A stretch of 64,000 bases of DNA from Phyllostachys edulis (lineage: Eukaryota; Streptophyta; Magnoliopsida; Poales; Poaceae), in NCBI GenBank assembly GCA_036346405.1, contig CM070553.1, forward strand, positions 75,022,976-75,086,975, given 5' to 3'. The notes under the pieces were generated by a model, which saw only the letters and a list, made by a program, of their open reading frames with translations, did no database searches and had not been told where the DNA came from. Of the stretch, positions 1 through 9,536 are shown in pieces; positions within the stretch are counted from its first letter, which is position 1, and each line of letters starts with the position of its first letter. Position numbers and translations under genes: made by a program.

Positions 1-244
1 AGGAGGACATCTGCCTGGAGCTACCTGCTCCGGTGTCAACTTCACGGGAATGTCCTGCAACGGCATCAAGTCCACGGGACCTAACTGCACCGAAGCTACC
101 TGCACTGACATGGCAAGGGCCCGCTGCATCACATGCATCTACACCTCGTGCTCAGTCGACTCTTGTGAAGTCGACCTATACAAAGCGAGGCAGCAAGGGC
201 AAGGGAAAATCGAAGACGATCGAGTCCTCTCCTAATATCCCTTC

Positions 245-1505
245 TTGCCGCTGGCGGAAATACAAGCAAAGCGAGCCGTTGCTCGAGAAGTTAGACAGCC
301 CTACCCTAGGATTTGGATTGCACGAATTGCATGCATGGTACATGGAGCAGTCCAACAAGCGGTTGATCAACGATGCTCGGTGTCACCGTCAAGTTCAAGG
401 AGCATCATTTTAACCACGTGTATCAAGACGCCGTCTTCACGGTGACCTTTGACGACTTGTTACTGTCTCTTCAACCTCGGCGAGCTCGGCGTCTCAATCA
501 TACGATCTTTGGACAATCGTAAGTGTGTACAATCACGGTCAATGTTCGTGTAATATCGATAAATGTTATATATAACTCCTAGCTTTTGTATAATAGATAC
601 ATGATCTGTGAAGCGAAAGAAGGAAATCACCGGTAGGTTTCCTCGACCCACACGTTGTCTCCGAGCAAAGCATCACGGCGAATGCAACATTAAATCGAGA
701 ATTACGTTATAGATTTTTCATGGCTCACCGCAACAAGGAATTCATACTTTTGCCCTACAACGAAGTAAGTAGTGTTGCACTCTGGCTATACTTGTTGATT
801 TGTACTTTATAAGCAACACGAACTTAGGTTTAATGACCATCTTGACATACCCGTAGGTTCCATTGGATTCTAATTGTAATTATACCAAAACGAAATCGTA
901 ATATACCTAGATTCCCTCTGAGGGCCACTCACAACTTCACAACTATCCGGAGTTTAATCATCGGTAAACACATTTCCTCCATAGAAACTCTATTGTAGTC
1001 TTTCCTTCCTTTGCAATGGCTAAGGCTAACTTCTTGGAGTCACGTGGGTGTTCGACGTGTTACATGCTAAAGGATGGAATATCAAGGAAGAACGCTGCAA
1101 CATGATCAAACATTCCTGTACTTGCTAGCTAGTACACATTAATCCTATATAACACTTCGTAGCAATGCCTCTCGAACTAACCAATTCTATTTTTGCGGTG
1201 CCACTAGCGGGCCGCCGCATAGCGTCTGTGGATACTATGTTTGCCACAACATGCAACTACTCATCGGTTCCACGATCACCAATGATCCTCAGGTTTGTCA
1301 ATCTTTCAACAATTATTTCATATATACTTACCAATTTATATAAGCCCGAATTTAACCTTCATATCGACGGAAGTTGCGAACATCATTTGAAATGCGTTGG
1401 AGCAGAGCGAGCTCATAAAAATTCGATCACACCTTGCATCATTCTGAGCAGACGGTCATAAATCCAAATGGGAGTTTCCACGATGTAGCGATTGAACTTG
1501 ATTGA
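245..1505 (+). pseudogene. Ulp1-like (C48 peptidase) gene of the CACTA element, decayed, multi-exon
   Basis: This is the CACTA accessory gene with a C-terminal SUMO-protease-like domain; its role in transposition is not settled. Exon-sized pieces are readable in order. About 290-520 holds LHELHAWYMEQSNK and, after a one-base frameshift near 378, VTVKFKEHHF and LGELGVSII, ending at a GTAAGT donor. 597-767 holds VGFLDP and AHRNKEFILLPYN. 857-925 holds HWILIVI with the catalytic-type His-Trp. About 1180-1291 holds SVCGYYVCHNM with the catalytic-type Cys. 1445-1505 holds the tail INPNGSFHDVAIELD and a stop. The 33-240 stretch is open upstream but not recognisable. Intron boundaries are read by eye. 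The gene is broken by at least one or two small indels. Confidence 0.72.
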
Positions 1506-1689
1506 GATAGATTGAACATAATGGTACATGTGTGTAAATTAATGTACATTAATGGTTAAATTTAGTTAATTGATTTGTGAATTGGATGTGTGCTTGTTTC
1601 TGAAATGAATGCAATTTTGATGTGCTTCAAATGAATGAGAATTGGATGTGCTTGTTTGAGAGGGCATGGCTAGCATTTCTGAGGCTAGC

Positions 1690-2120
1690 CAATAAACGTA
1701 AATAGATTTAGCAATGCAAAGACTACCACAGACGATGCATAGAGATGAAACCGTCGTGATGATCGACTACCCTGACGATGCGTATATGAATGCAAATGCG
1801 TGATAGTGATCTATCACGCAGCGGTTTCATATACGCATCGTCTGTCGTAATCGACTATCCTGAGCGGTTTCATCTACGCATCGTGCAGTGGTAGTCGATC
1901 ATCACGCACGGTTTATCTACGGACCGCCCGTGGTAGTCGAATATCACGCACGGTTTTATCTACGCATCGCTCTGCATGGTAGTCGACTATCATGAGCGGT
2001 TGCATCTACGCACCGTGCGTGATAGTATGTATTACAGCACGGTTGCTCAAAACCGCTCTGTGATGACCATTAGCATTCTTGACCCATAAACTCGAGGCGG
2101 CTCACGGCAACCGTGCGTGA
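1690..2120 (+). repeat. CACTA subterminal repeats
   Basis: Degenerate copies of a roughly 55-65 bp unit built from GCGGTTTCATCTACGCATCG and GTGGTAGTCGACTATCACG recur about seven times in direct and partly inverted order. Such arrays next to the terminus are the known binding sites for the TNPA-type protein in CACTA elements. The repeats are seen directly; the binding role is family knowledge. Confidence 0.8.
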
Positions 2121-2162
2121 TGGCGTTACGAACCGTCTGTAAAGGCCTTTTCTGTAGTAGTG
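2121..2162 (+). repeat. CACTA right terminal inverted repeat region
   Basis: The terminal stretch read on the minus strand begins CACTACTACAGAAAAGGCC. Only the outer 12-14 bp can be called with confidence, because the partner end is outside the window. Confidence 0.75.
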
Positions 2163-2360
2163 CTTGGAGTCAATCGAATTGAAAGAAACCTCACCTGCAA
2201 GGAGCAGCCAGTCAAGATTTTGGACGTCGCAGAGCGCCATACCAGGAGCAAGACCGTTCGTTTTTGCATGGTTCAGTGGAGCAACCACTCCGAAGAAGAA
2301 GCCACGTGGGAGCGTGAAGACGAGCTGAAAACTAAGTTCCCTAGCCTCTTCTCCAGCTAG
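2163..2360 (+). pseudogene. Element A: Ty3/gypsy polyprotein C-terminus (chromodomain-like tail)
   Basis: The frame carries a chromodomain-like C-terminal tail of a plant chromovirus integrase: VKILDVAERHTRSKTVRF, then VQWSNHSEEEATWERED and a stop (TAG 2358-2360). The same module lies at 59072-59230 in element B. In chromoviruses this tail follows integrase and helps choose heterochromatic targets. Everything upstream (gag, protease, RT, integrase core) is cut off by the CACTA insertion at 2162. A polypurine tract and LTR follow within 50 bp, as expected for a polyprotein 3' end. Confidence 0.8.
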
Positions 2361-2379
2361 CCTGAATCTCGGGACGAGA

Positions 2380-2403
2380 TTCCTTTAAGGGGGGGGGGAG
2401 GTT
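2380..2403 (+). other. Polypurine tract of element A
   Basis: TTCCTTTAAGG followed by a run of about ten G and GAGGTT abuts the TGTAACATCCC start of the LTR. This is the plus-strand primer site. It matches the tracts of B (59432-59448) and C (minus strand, 7714-7733) in position and purine-rich make-up. Confidence 0.85.
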
Positions 2404-2858
2404 TGTAACATCCCAATTTTCTGAGCTTTAAAAATCCTTTGAATAGTTAGTAGAGAGAAAATTCACCATTTGGATTTATTTGAATTTAATTTAAAAGCTT
2501 AATATTGGACTTTGAGTAACAAAACAATTTAATATGACTAAAGTCAACATGAACCATAGTCAAAACTATTTTATTTGGATTCCATGTGCTTGGATATATT
2601 TTCTAGAATTTTCTAGAATTTTTCCAAGTTCATTTGCTAATTTCTATTGCCATTCGGAATTTCTGGTAATTTCTTAAAAAGAAAAAGCTATTTAAATCTC
2701 CAAATAGTGTTCAGGCCGAATCTCTTCGGCCCATCATCCTTTTCCGCGCGCGAGGCCCATTCCCGGCCCAAATTCCGCGTGAGGGCGCAGATGACTGTCC
2801 TCTCTCTCTCCATGCCGCCCCAATTCGATCGCACGCCACTGCTTTTCCACTCGCGCTC
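2404..2858 (+). mobile_element. Element A 3' LTR, left part (U3)
   Basis: The LTR starts TGTAACATCCCAATTTT directly after the polypurine tract. It runs 455 bp before being cut by element C and resumes at 14024. The start resembles LTR G at 49495. Without the C insertion the LTR would be about 2.8 kb. No coding sequence is seen here. Confidence 0.8.
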
Positions 2859-3135
2859 ACCTAACAAGATTGCTGAGATGAGGAGGTCATTTTGAGCTTA
2901 GAAACAAAGTTTCTAGAAAGGGTAAGATACAAGAACCCAAGAAGAAGCCAAGAAAAGGATAGCTCAGGAGAAGAAAAGAATGAATCAAGTTGAGGACAGA
3001 TCGGAACAAGATAAGAAAAGACCCACTAATCAAATTTTAAGTTGGTTTGATTTAGAAAATAGCTTTTGAAACAGAGTAAACGACCCTGCTAACAAAGGTT
3101 CGTCCTCTGACGCGGCATGGAGCTCGATACCACTT
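2859..3135 (-). mobile_element. Element C: extra 5'-leader fragment beyond its 3' LTR
   Basis: This 277 bp stretch is a near copy of 9265-9539, the PBS and leader of element C, and includes the tRNA-iMet primer site (about 3122-3133, one base short). It lies on the outer side of the left LTR, where flanking DNA should be. That indicates an LTR-interior-LTR-interior tandem later truncated, rather than a simple two-LTR insertion. Confidence 0.75.
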
Positions 3136-5799
3136 TGTGACGTCCCACCTGTGATATCTGACAAAGGTCGAGAGGACCCCCCTTTTTTTGAGTTGCGGTA
3201 CTACCGCATGGAGGCAGTAGTACCGCCAAGCTCGGTCTTTGAGGTCTGCAGGACCTCCCAGGAGGTCTTTAAGACCTCCTGGAGGTCTTGGCCACCAGGA
3301 CCTCCCAGGAGGTCTTCAAGACCTCCTGGAGGTCTTGGCCAACAACCTGCCAGGAGCACCTCAGCGTATATCTCAGGGAGGTCCGACAGATCTCCCAGGC
3401 CAAGTTCCGTAGGACTTCCTGGAGGTCCTGCCTCTGCGCCGAGCTAGTCCCGGGATCAAATTGGCTAGCTCGCATGTAATCCCTGACACGGGTAACCAAA
3501 TCCATACAACAAGCTTAAAGAGAAGACAAACCAAAATAACACATATATTAACAAGTGGCCTTATGGGCAAGGTTTGTATAGGGGGTGCCACTAAAGGCTA
3601 ACGACAAGCGAGAACAACAAGGCAAATGGAGGCGAAGACAAAAACACAAGGTCCATTCGCCAGCCCACAGGCTACCAAGTGGAGGGCGTCACCCTCTGCA
3701 AGAAGGTCTTCAAGGGTGCTCCCCTCACGAGAGCTTTGGACCACGGAACTCCAACCTCTGGCGATCAAAATAGCAGGGCACAAGCCAATGAGTACCTTGA
3801 ATGTACTCAAGAAGCCATGGGTAAGGTATGCAAGTAATAATCATGCATGGCTTGACAAAGTGAGTCAGATGGTTAGTTTATAAAAGCCAAAGTGACGATA
3901 AATAACATAATAGATTGCAAAGCTCAAGCTAGAAAGCATAATTCATAGTAACTTTTGATTTTTAAAAGGACGGTGAGCACCCACTCACTCCCAAGGCACC
4001 AACCCAAGACCTCTCTCGAGCACCCACTCCAGTACCACAAGACCAGCCCTGAACCACTATGTGAGCCACCATGACCCCTCTAGAGCCGGCCAAGGACTCT
4101 TGAGGCACAAGCCATGACCTCTCACTAAAGCGCCAGGGAAACACATTTTCACAAAAGAATTCTAACCCTCATTCAAATCTCCGGGCATGTCCATAACCGA
4201 GGACGCGCTATTGAGCAGTTTACACTCTGCAGAGGTGCACAACTTTACCCACAAGAGGTAGTCACTTGATATTTCACATGTTACCTTAGACATGCAAATC
4301 AAGTGGAGACTACCACCGGGCTTTTACAAGGTCCTGCTCTGACTCAGTCACCAACATTAAGGTTTCGCCATCACGGTGTGCGTATAGCACCGGTGGCCCC
4401 TCTTAAGCCATGGTGCTCCATCAACACCTCCTCTACCTTGGAACCGAATCGAGAACAAGACCAGTTATTACTCGGTCCACCCCATAATGGACATGTGGTT
4501 GCACGGTTTGGCCCAGATCAATGGCTCCCAAGGTTCGATCCTTAAATGGTCTCGGTAGGCATTCCACAACCCAAATGTGACCCGGCAGAACAACTTGGGG
4601 CACCCAGTGACTCCATGGCTACCACCCTTGGATCACCCAGTGACTCCATGGCTTCAACCCTTGGAGCACCCACTACTCGCCTCTGCCAACACGCCCGAAA
4701 CAAAACGACTTTTAGGTTCAACTTTGGCCAAAGACCACCCACCTGGCACAACATATTTTAAAGTGGTCTCGACCACAAACAACACAACTATGGCTTCAAC
4801 CCTAGTTGCTTATCGATGGCACCAACCAAAGTTCCATAATTCATTAGTCAAGATTAAGCAATAATGATGATTCATGAGGAGACCCACTTCTACTAGAGCA
4901 AGGCTAAGCAAGAGCGATACCCATGTTGGCAATAGCAATACAAGACCAACTAACAATACCATCCTAAGGTTGCCAAAGGTAACATGTCAACATGTGGATT
5001 ACCAAATAGTCGAGGAGGCATAAAACCAAGAGGTATTTAACTAGAGCCCAAACCATTTTATACAAATAGCAATGCAAGTTTAACAAATCAAAATACTTTT
5101 GCAATTGGGATCAAGATGGTCAAAGGTCCCATGACTTGCCTTCAATGGCGAGTCATTGAGCTTCAGCAAGGACTCTTTGGATCTTCAAGCTCCTTAGTAC
5201 CCACGGAATCTACACGTTGCAAAGAAAACAACTAAATAAAGCGACTCAAAAAGGAACCCGAAAAGAACTAGCAAAACAGAAAGAAAAGATCCACGAAGGG
5301 AGGTCCAACAAGGAGGAAGGAGGAGGTCCGAGAGGAGGAAATCCCACGGGAAGGAGGTCCAAGAAGTAAGGGCTCGGACTCAAGGAGGTCCGAACTAGAG
5401 GAGCCTGGAGAGCTTCTCGGACCCGAGAGAAAAGAGGGAGGGGAAGAAATGACGAACAGGAGCAAATGGAGGCCCTGGTGCCCTATTTAAAGAGCAAGGG
5501 AGCAGAGCACCAACACAAAGAAACGACCGTGTTCAAGGTATTAGGACAAGGGCACCTTGCCACAAGGTAAGAAAAGAAATAAAGAAAGCAAGTGATGTGA
5601 CACAAAGTAGAAAAAAAAGAGTACAAAGGTAGGTGGCAAGATTTAATATGACTCAACCCACATCAAATGTACTTAAGACCGCCAAAGGGCAGATCAAAAG
5701 GTGCCTGAACCGATCAAAGACATGGTTCACGGTCCAAAGAGGAGGTCAAGGAGGAGGTCCAAGAAGGAGGTCCTAGGACAAGCAGGGAGGTTTAGACCT

Positions 5800-6690
5800 C
5801 GAAGGTCTAAACACAAAGGGGAGGTCTGAACCTAAGGGAGGTCCAACACAGGGGAGGTCTGAACACGAGGGAGGTCCAAACACAACAAGGAGGTCTGAAC
5901 AAAAGGAGGTCCAAACACAACAAGGAGGTCTGAACCTAAAGGAGGTCCAAACACAACAGGAGGTCTGAACCAAGGAGGTCCAAACACAACGAGGAGGTGC
6001 AGACCAAGGAGGTCCAAACACAACAAGGAGGTCTGAACCTAAAGGAGGTCCAAACACAACAGGGAGGTCTGAACCTAAGGGAGGTCCAAACACAACAAGG
6101 AGGTCTGAACCAAAGGAGGTCTGAACCTAAAGGAGGTCCAAACACAACAGGGAGGTCTGAACCAAAGGAGGTCCAAACACAACAAGGAGGTCCGAACCTA
6201 AAGGAGGTCCAAACACAACAGGGAGGTCTGAACCAAAGGAGGTCCAAACACAACAAGGAGGTCTGAACCAAGGAGGTCCAAACACAACAAGGAGGTCTCG
6301 AACCTAAAGGAGGTCCAAACACAACAGGAGGTCTAAACACGAGGGACGTCCAAACACAACAAGGAGGTCTCGAACCAAAGGAGGTCCAAACACAACAAGG
6401 AGGTCTGAACCTAAAGGAGGTCCAAACACAACAGGAGGTCTCAACCAAAGGAGGTCCAAACACAACAAGGAGGTCTGAACCAAGGAGGTCCAAACACAAC
6501 ACGGAGGTCTCAGACCAAAGGAGGTCCAAACACAACAAGGAGGTCTGAACCTAAAGGAGGTCCAAACACAGCAGGAGGTCTCAACCAAAGGAGGTCCAAA
6601 CACAACAAGGAGGTCTCGAACCAAAGGAGGTCCAAACACAACAAGGAGGTCTAGACAACAAAGGTCTAAACACAAAAGAGGAGGTCCTGT
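5800..6690 (-). repeat. 36-bp GGAGGTC tandem array in the U3 of C (left LTR)
   Basis: About 25-30 copies of a two-half unit are present: GGAGGTCCAAACACAACAA followed by GGAGGTCTGAACCTAAA, with variants shortened by one to four bases. Both halves start with GGAGGTC. The array lies upstream of the LTR's TATA box, the position of U3 enhancers; that role is inferred. Confidence 0.92.
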
Positions 6691-6799
6691 GGACAGAAGG
6701 TCCAAAAGATGCACAACGCGGAGGTCCTATGGACAGAAGGTCCAAAGACACAACCACGGGGAGCTCCTATGGATGGGAGGTCCAAAAGACACGCACGAG

Positions 6800-7085
6800 G
6801 AGGAGGTCCTGACGGTTAGATCTCCAAAAGGGAGGTCTAACGGTCAAGATCTCAAAGAGGAGGACCTGTACGGTCAAGATCAAAAGGCAAAGGGAGGTCC
6901 TGGCGCTCAAGATCTCAAAAGGAGAACCTGAACGGCCAAGATCTCAAAGGGGAGGTCTGAGCGGCTAAGATCTCCAGAGAGGAGGTCTTAACGGCCAGAT
7001 CTCAACAAGGGGGAGGTCTGAGCGGCTAAGATCTCCAAAGAGGAGGTCTTAACGGCCAGATCTCAACAAGGGGGGGAGGTCTATT
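6800..7085 (-). repeat. ~61-bp AGATCT/GGAGGTC tandem array in the U3 of C (left LTR)
   Basis: Four to five copies of a unit read GGAGGTCTGAGCGGCTAAG, ATCTCCAGAGA and GGAGGTCTTAACGGCCAG, joined through AGATCT. The same unit recurs in LTRs F (16355-16875) and D (42215-42539), so it is older than the separation of these families. Confidence 0.9.
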
Positions 7086-7713
7086 TGAACCTGGGGAGAT
7101 CCAAATAGGCAAGGAATTCCTAAGGGCCGCAGAGGAGGTCGAAGGAGTTCCTCGAGGATACAAAGAGGTCCATGCAGACATGGGGAAGTCGAGAGGGACT
7201 TAGGGATGCCCAAATGAACACAGAGTTGCCAATGGGCGTTGAGAGGTCCACAGGGTGGCCAAGATAAGGAAAAGGAGTCTAGATAGAAGGAGGTCTAGAC
7301 AGAGAAAGGTTTAGGCCGAGAGGGAGGTCCGGACACGAGATTCAAACCAACAAAGAGGAAATCCGGACTACGGGATAGGCACTAGGAAAAGGTCCAAAGA
7401 TCGAGGGGTTTGAAACACAAACTGGTGGTCTAAACCCAAAGGAGGCTGGGCCGACAAGGAGAGAAAGAAAGAGAAGGGGCACCCAGGACAAAAAAAGAGG
7501 TGCAGGAAGGAGAAGCCAAACCCTATGGCACACAAAGCACAAGAGGGAGGAAAGGAACACACCAACAAACTCCCAAAGGAAACCGAACAGATTTAGTTCA
7601 AGTTTAGATTAGTCAATTAGAGCTTCATTGAAAACTCGGGTTAAGCTTTAAACTCTCACCAAAACCAAATGGTTATTTTTAATTTTTAAATCTCCTAAAA
7701 ACGGGGCGTTACA

Positions 7714-7733
7714 ACCTACACCCCTTAAAAGAG
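7714..7733 (-). other. Polypurine tract of element C
   Basis: On the minus strand TTTTAAGGGGTGTAGGT abuts the LTR start TGTAACG at 7713. This fixes the element's orientation and the 3' boundary of the interior. Confidence 0.85.
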
Positions 7734-7849
7734 AATCTCGACCCGAGATTGGTGACTAAAGAATGGGTCGAGGCTGGGTTTCACTCACTCTTCCAACAAC
7801 TTCCTCTTTGAGTGAGACAAAACCAAGCTACCAAAACATTGACCAGAGA

Positions 7850-9130
7850 CTTACCAGGGAAGAGATCTGAGCCATTTGGGCTTGCTCCTGACAACACAAT
7901 TCACACCTTGCTTTTGGGGCCGAATCGAGGTCGATGGCTTGCCTTGAAGCTTGGGGAAGGGCTTGGTTCCTTGGCGGGGTTGAGGCGTTGCTTGGCGAAA
8001 TGACCCCATCACGATAGTTGAAGCCTTGGATACCTTCAAAGATACATGGTGTTTGGGGCTCTTTGGTTCTTTGTCGAACTCTGAGCATCTGGATAGGGCG
8101 CTTTGTAGAGGTCCGAACTCAGCCGGAGGTCCCAAAACTGGTGTTGTTCGGACATCTTGGTTATTTGGGGAGGTCTTTGATAAGCTCGGGGCTGTGACAT
8201 CTTCCTCTTGAATGTCTCTGCAAGTTCTTTTGAGATTCTTCAATCAATAAAGCCTTGTTTACGGATGCTAAAATCAGCATAGTCTTTGCCAATAACTGAA
8301 CCTTGATGGGGTTGAGTCCTCGCTTGAACTATTCCTTGGCTTCATCTGTGGCAATATCCTCTGGAGCATAGCGTGCCGTGAGTGAATTTGTTGAGATACT
8401 CACTTCTTGACAAGCTTCCTTGCTTTAGCTCATGAAACTTCGTTCTTCTTCATTTCTACCATCCCATCTGGAACATGAGAATGGCGGAAGGCTTCAAAAC
8501 TTCAGTCTAAGTGATGCTCGTGGTGCATGGGCGGCACAAAGTTCTCCACCACTCTGCTGCTTTGGGCCTTCAAGTTTGGTGAGTTGCATACAAAACCTTT
8601 TCACGGTCATTTGCCTTTGGGCAATGGTACGCTTCTTCTCTGTTGACCGCAGCCAATCCTCAAGATCCAAGGGCTCGGGAGCTAGAGAATGTCGAAGGTC
8701 GGGTCCTTAAGAAGTCCACCAATTTCGACCGAGGAAAAGCTCGGAGTTGAAGGTGCACGCACCGCTTTTGACTGCTCAGTTCACCAAAGGCGAGGAGGGC
8801 AAGAAATGTCGACTTTGTTGGGCCATCATCGACTCATGTTCTCGCATCATGGCACTCATCATTTGAGCTTGGGCTGCCATAAACCGCTCCAAACTTTGCC
8901 TGCAGTCTTCTTTGGAGGAAGAGGTGGTGACAAAGGAGGTCCTCTGGCTCACTCGACTTCTTTGAATCCGGTCTGAACCATCTACAAGAAGCTTCTCTGG
9001 TTTAAAAAGGTGAGAAAAGCAAGCACAAAGGTGAGAGGAAAAGCACCAAAGGTGAGTTAAGGCAGAGGAAGATAGATGGAACATTCTAGGTAGGGAAAAG
9101 TAGGTTAACCGAAGAGAACTAGTAGCCAAA
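7850..9130 (-). pseudogene. Element C gag remnant (only coding region of the element)
   Basis: In two or three minus-strand frames the conserved plant gypsy gag core is readable. Order: SLERFMAAQAQMMSAMM (about 8870); EPLDLEDWLRSTEKKRTIAQ (about 8690); a decayed LEGP...W..F..AHA block (about 8560); Y-APEDIATDEAKE (about 8370); KALLIEESQKNLQ (about 8240). A basic tail follows, in which I see no clean CCHC knuckle. Gag forms the virus-like particle. The frame is broken by several small indels. No protease, RT or integrase exists between here and the polypurine tract, so C needs another element's enzymes. The match is to the general plant gag pattern, not to a searched family. Confidence 0.72.
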
Positions 9131-9524
9131 AGGTACTAAGAGGCAAGAAAACTCAACAAAAGACCCTAGACACTAGGCTAAGCGATGCTAAAAACAAAAG
9201 GGTAGCCTAAAGACAGCACTACTAAACTTAACCTATAGGGGTGGTCCACTTAAAACAAGGCCAGACCTAACAAGATTGCTGAGATGAGGAGGTCATTTTG
9301 AGCTTAGAAACAAAGTTTCGAGAAGGGTAAGATACAAGAACCCAAGAAGAAGCCAAGAAAAGGATAGCTCGGAGAAGAAAAGAATGAATCAAGTTGAGGA
9401 CAGATCGGAACAAGATAAGAAAAGAACCACTAATCAAATTTTAAGTTGGTTTGATTTAGAAAATAGCTTTTGAAACAGAATAAACGACCCTGCTAATAAA
9501 GGTTCGTCCTACAGTCGGCATGGA

Positions 9525-9536
9525 GCTCTGATACCA
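9525..9536 (-). other. Primer binding site of element C (tRNA-iMet)
   Basis: The minus strand reads TGGTATCAGAGC, complementary to the 3' end of plant initiator tRNA-Met, three bases inside the LTR end (GGGACGTCACA at 9540). A one-base-shorter copy is at about 3122-3133, and D has the same motif at 38678-38689. Confidence 0.9.

Larger units (their letters stand above)
1..2162 (+). mobile_element. CACTA (En/Spm-type) DNA transposon, 3' portion
   Basis: The right end reads CTGTAGTAGTG at 2152-2162, the reverse complement of the canonical CACTACTACAG terminus of grass CACTA transposons. It is preceded by subterminal repeats (about 1690-2120) and by a decayed Ulp1-like protease gene, the usual second gene of grass CACTA elements. 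The base after 2162 continues a gypsy polyprotein tail in frame, so the transposon inserted into a retrotransposon. The left end and the TNP2-type transposase lie outside the window, so the 3-bp target duplication cannot be tested. The terminus and the protease are seen directly; family assignment rests on known CACTA structure. Confidence 0.88.
3136..7713 (-). mobile_element. Element C 3' LTR (4.58 kb)
   Basis: Read on the minus strand the LTR starts TGTAACGCCCCG at 7713 and ends GGGACGTCACA at 3136. It is a close copy of 9540-14023. It holds U3 tandem arrays (5800-7080), a TATA-like TTTAAATA at 5484-5491, a short conserved exon at about 5135-5210, a hairpin at 3789-3809 and a palindrome pair near 3195-3227. 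A polypurine tract adjoins at 7714. Its minus-strand open frames inside the arrays are low-complexity repeat translations, not genes. Confidence 0.85.

Noticed and set aside
2390..2400. G run as a G-quadruplex
   Set aside because: A single uninterrupted G run belonging to the polypurine tract; four separated G tracts are not present.
5773..6714. Long minus-strand open frames rich in CCVWTSF and VVFGPPL repeats
   Set aside because: They are translations of the 33-36 bp GGAGGTC arrays in U3, open in several frames at once because the unit length is often divisible by three. No start context, domain or conservation as protein.
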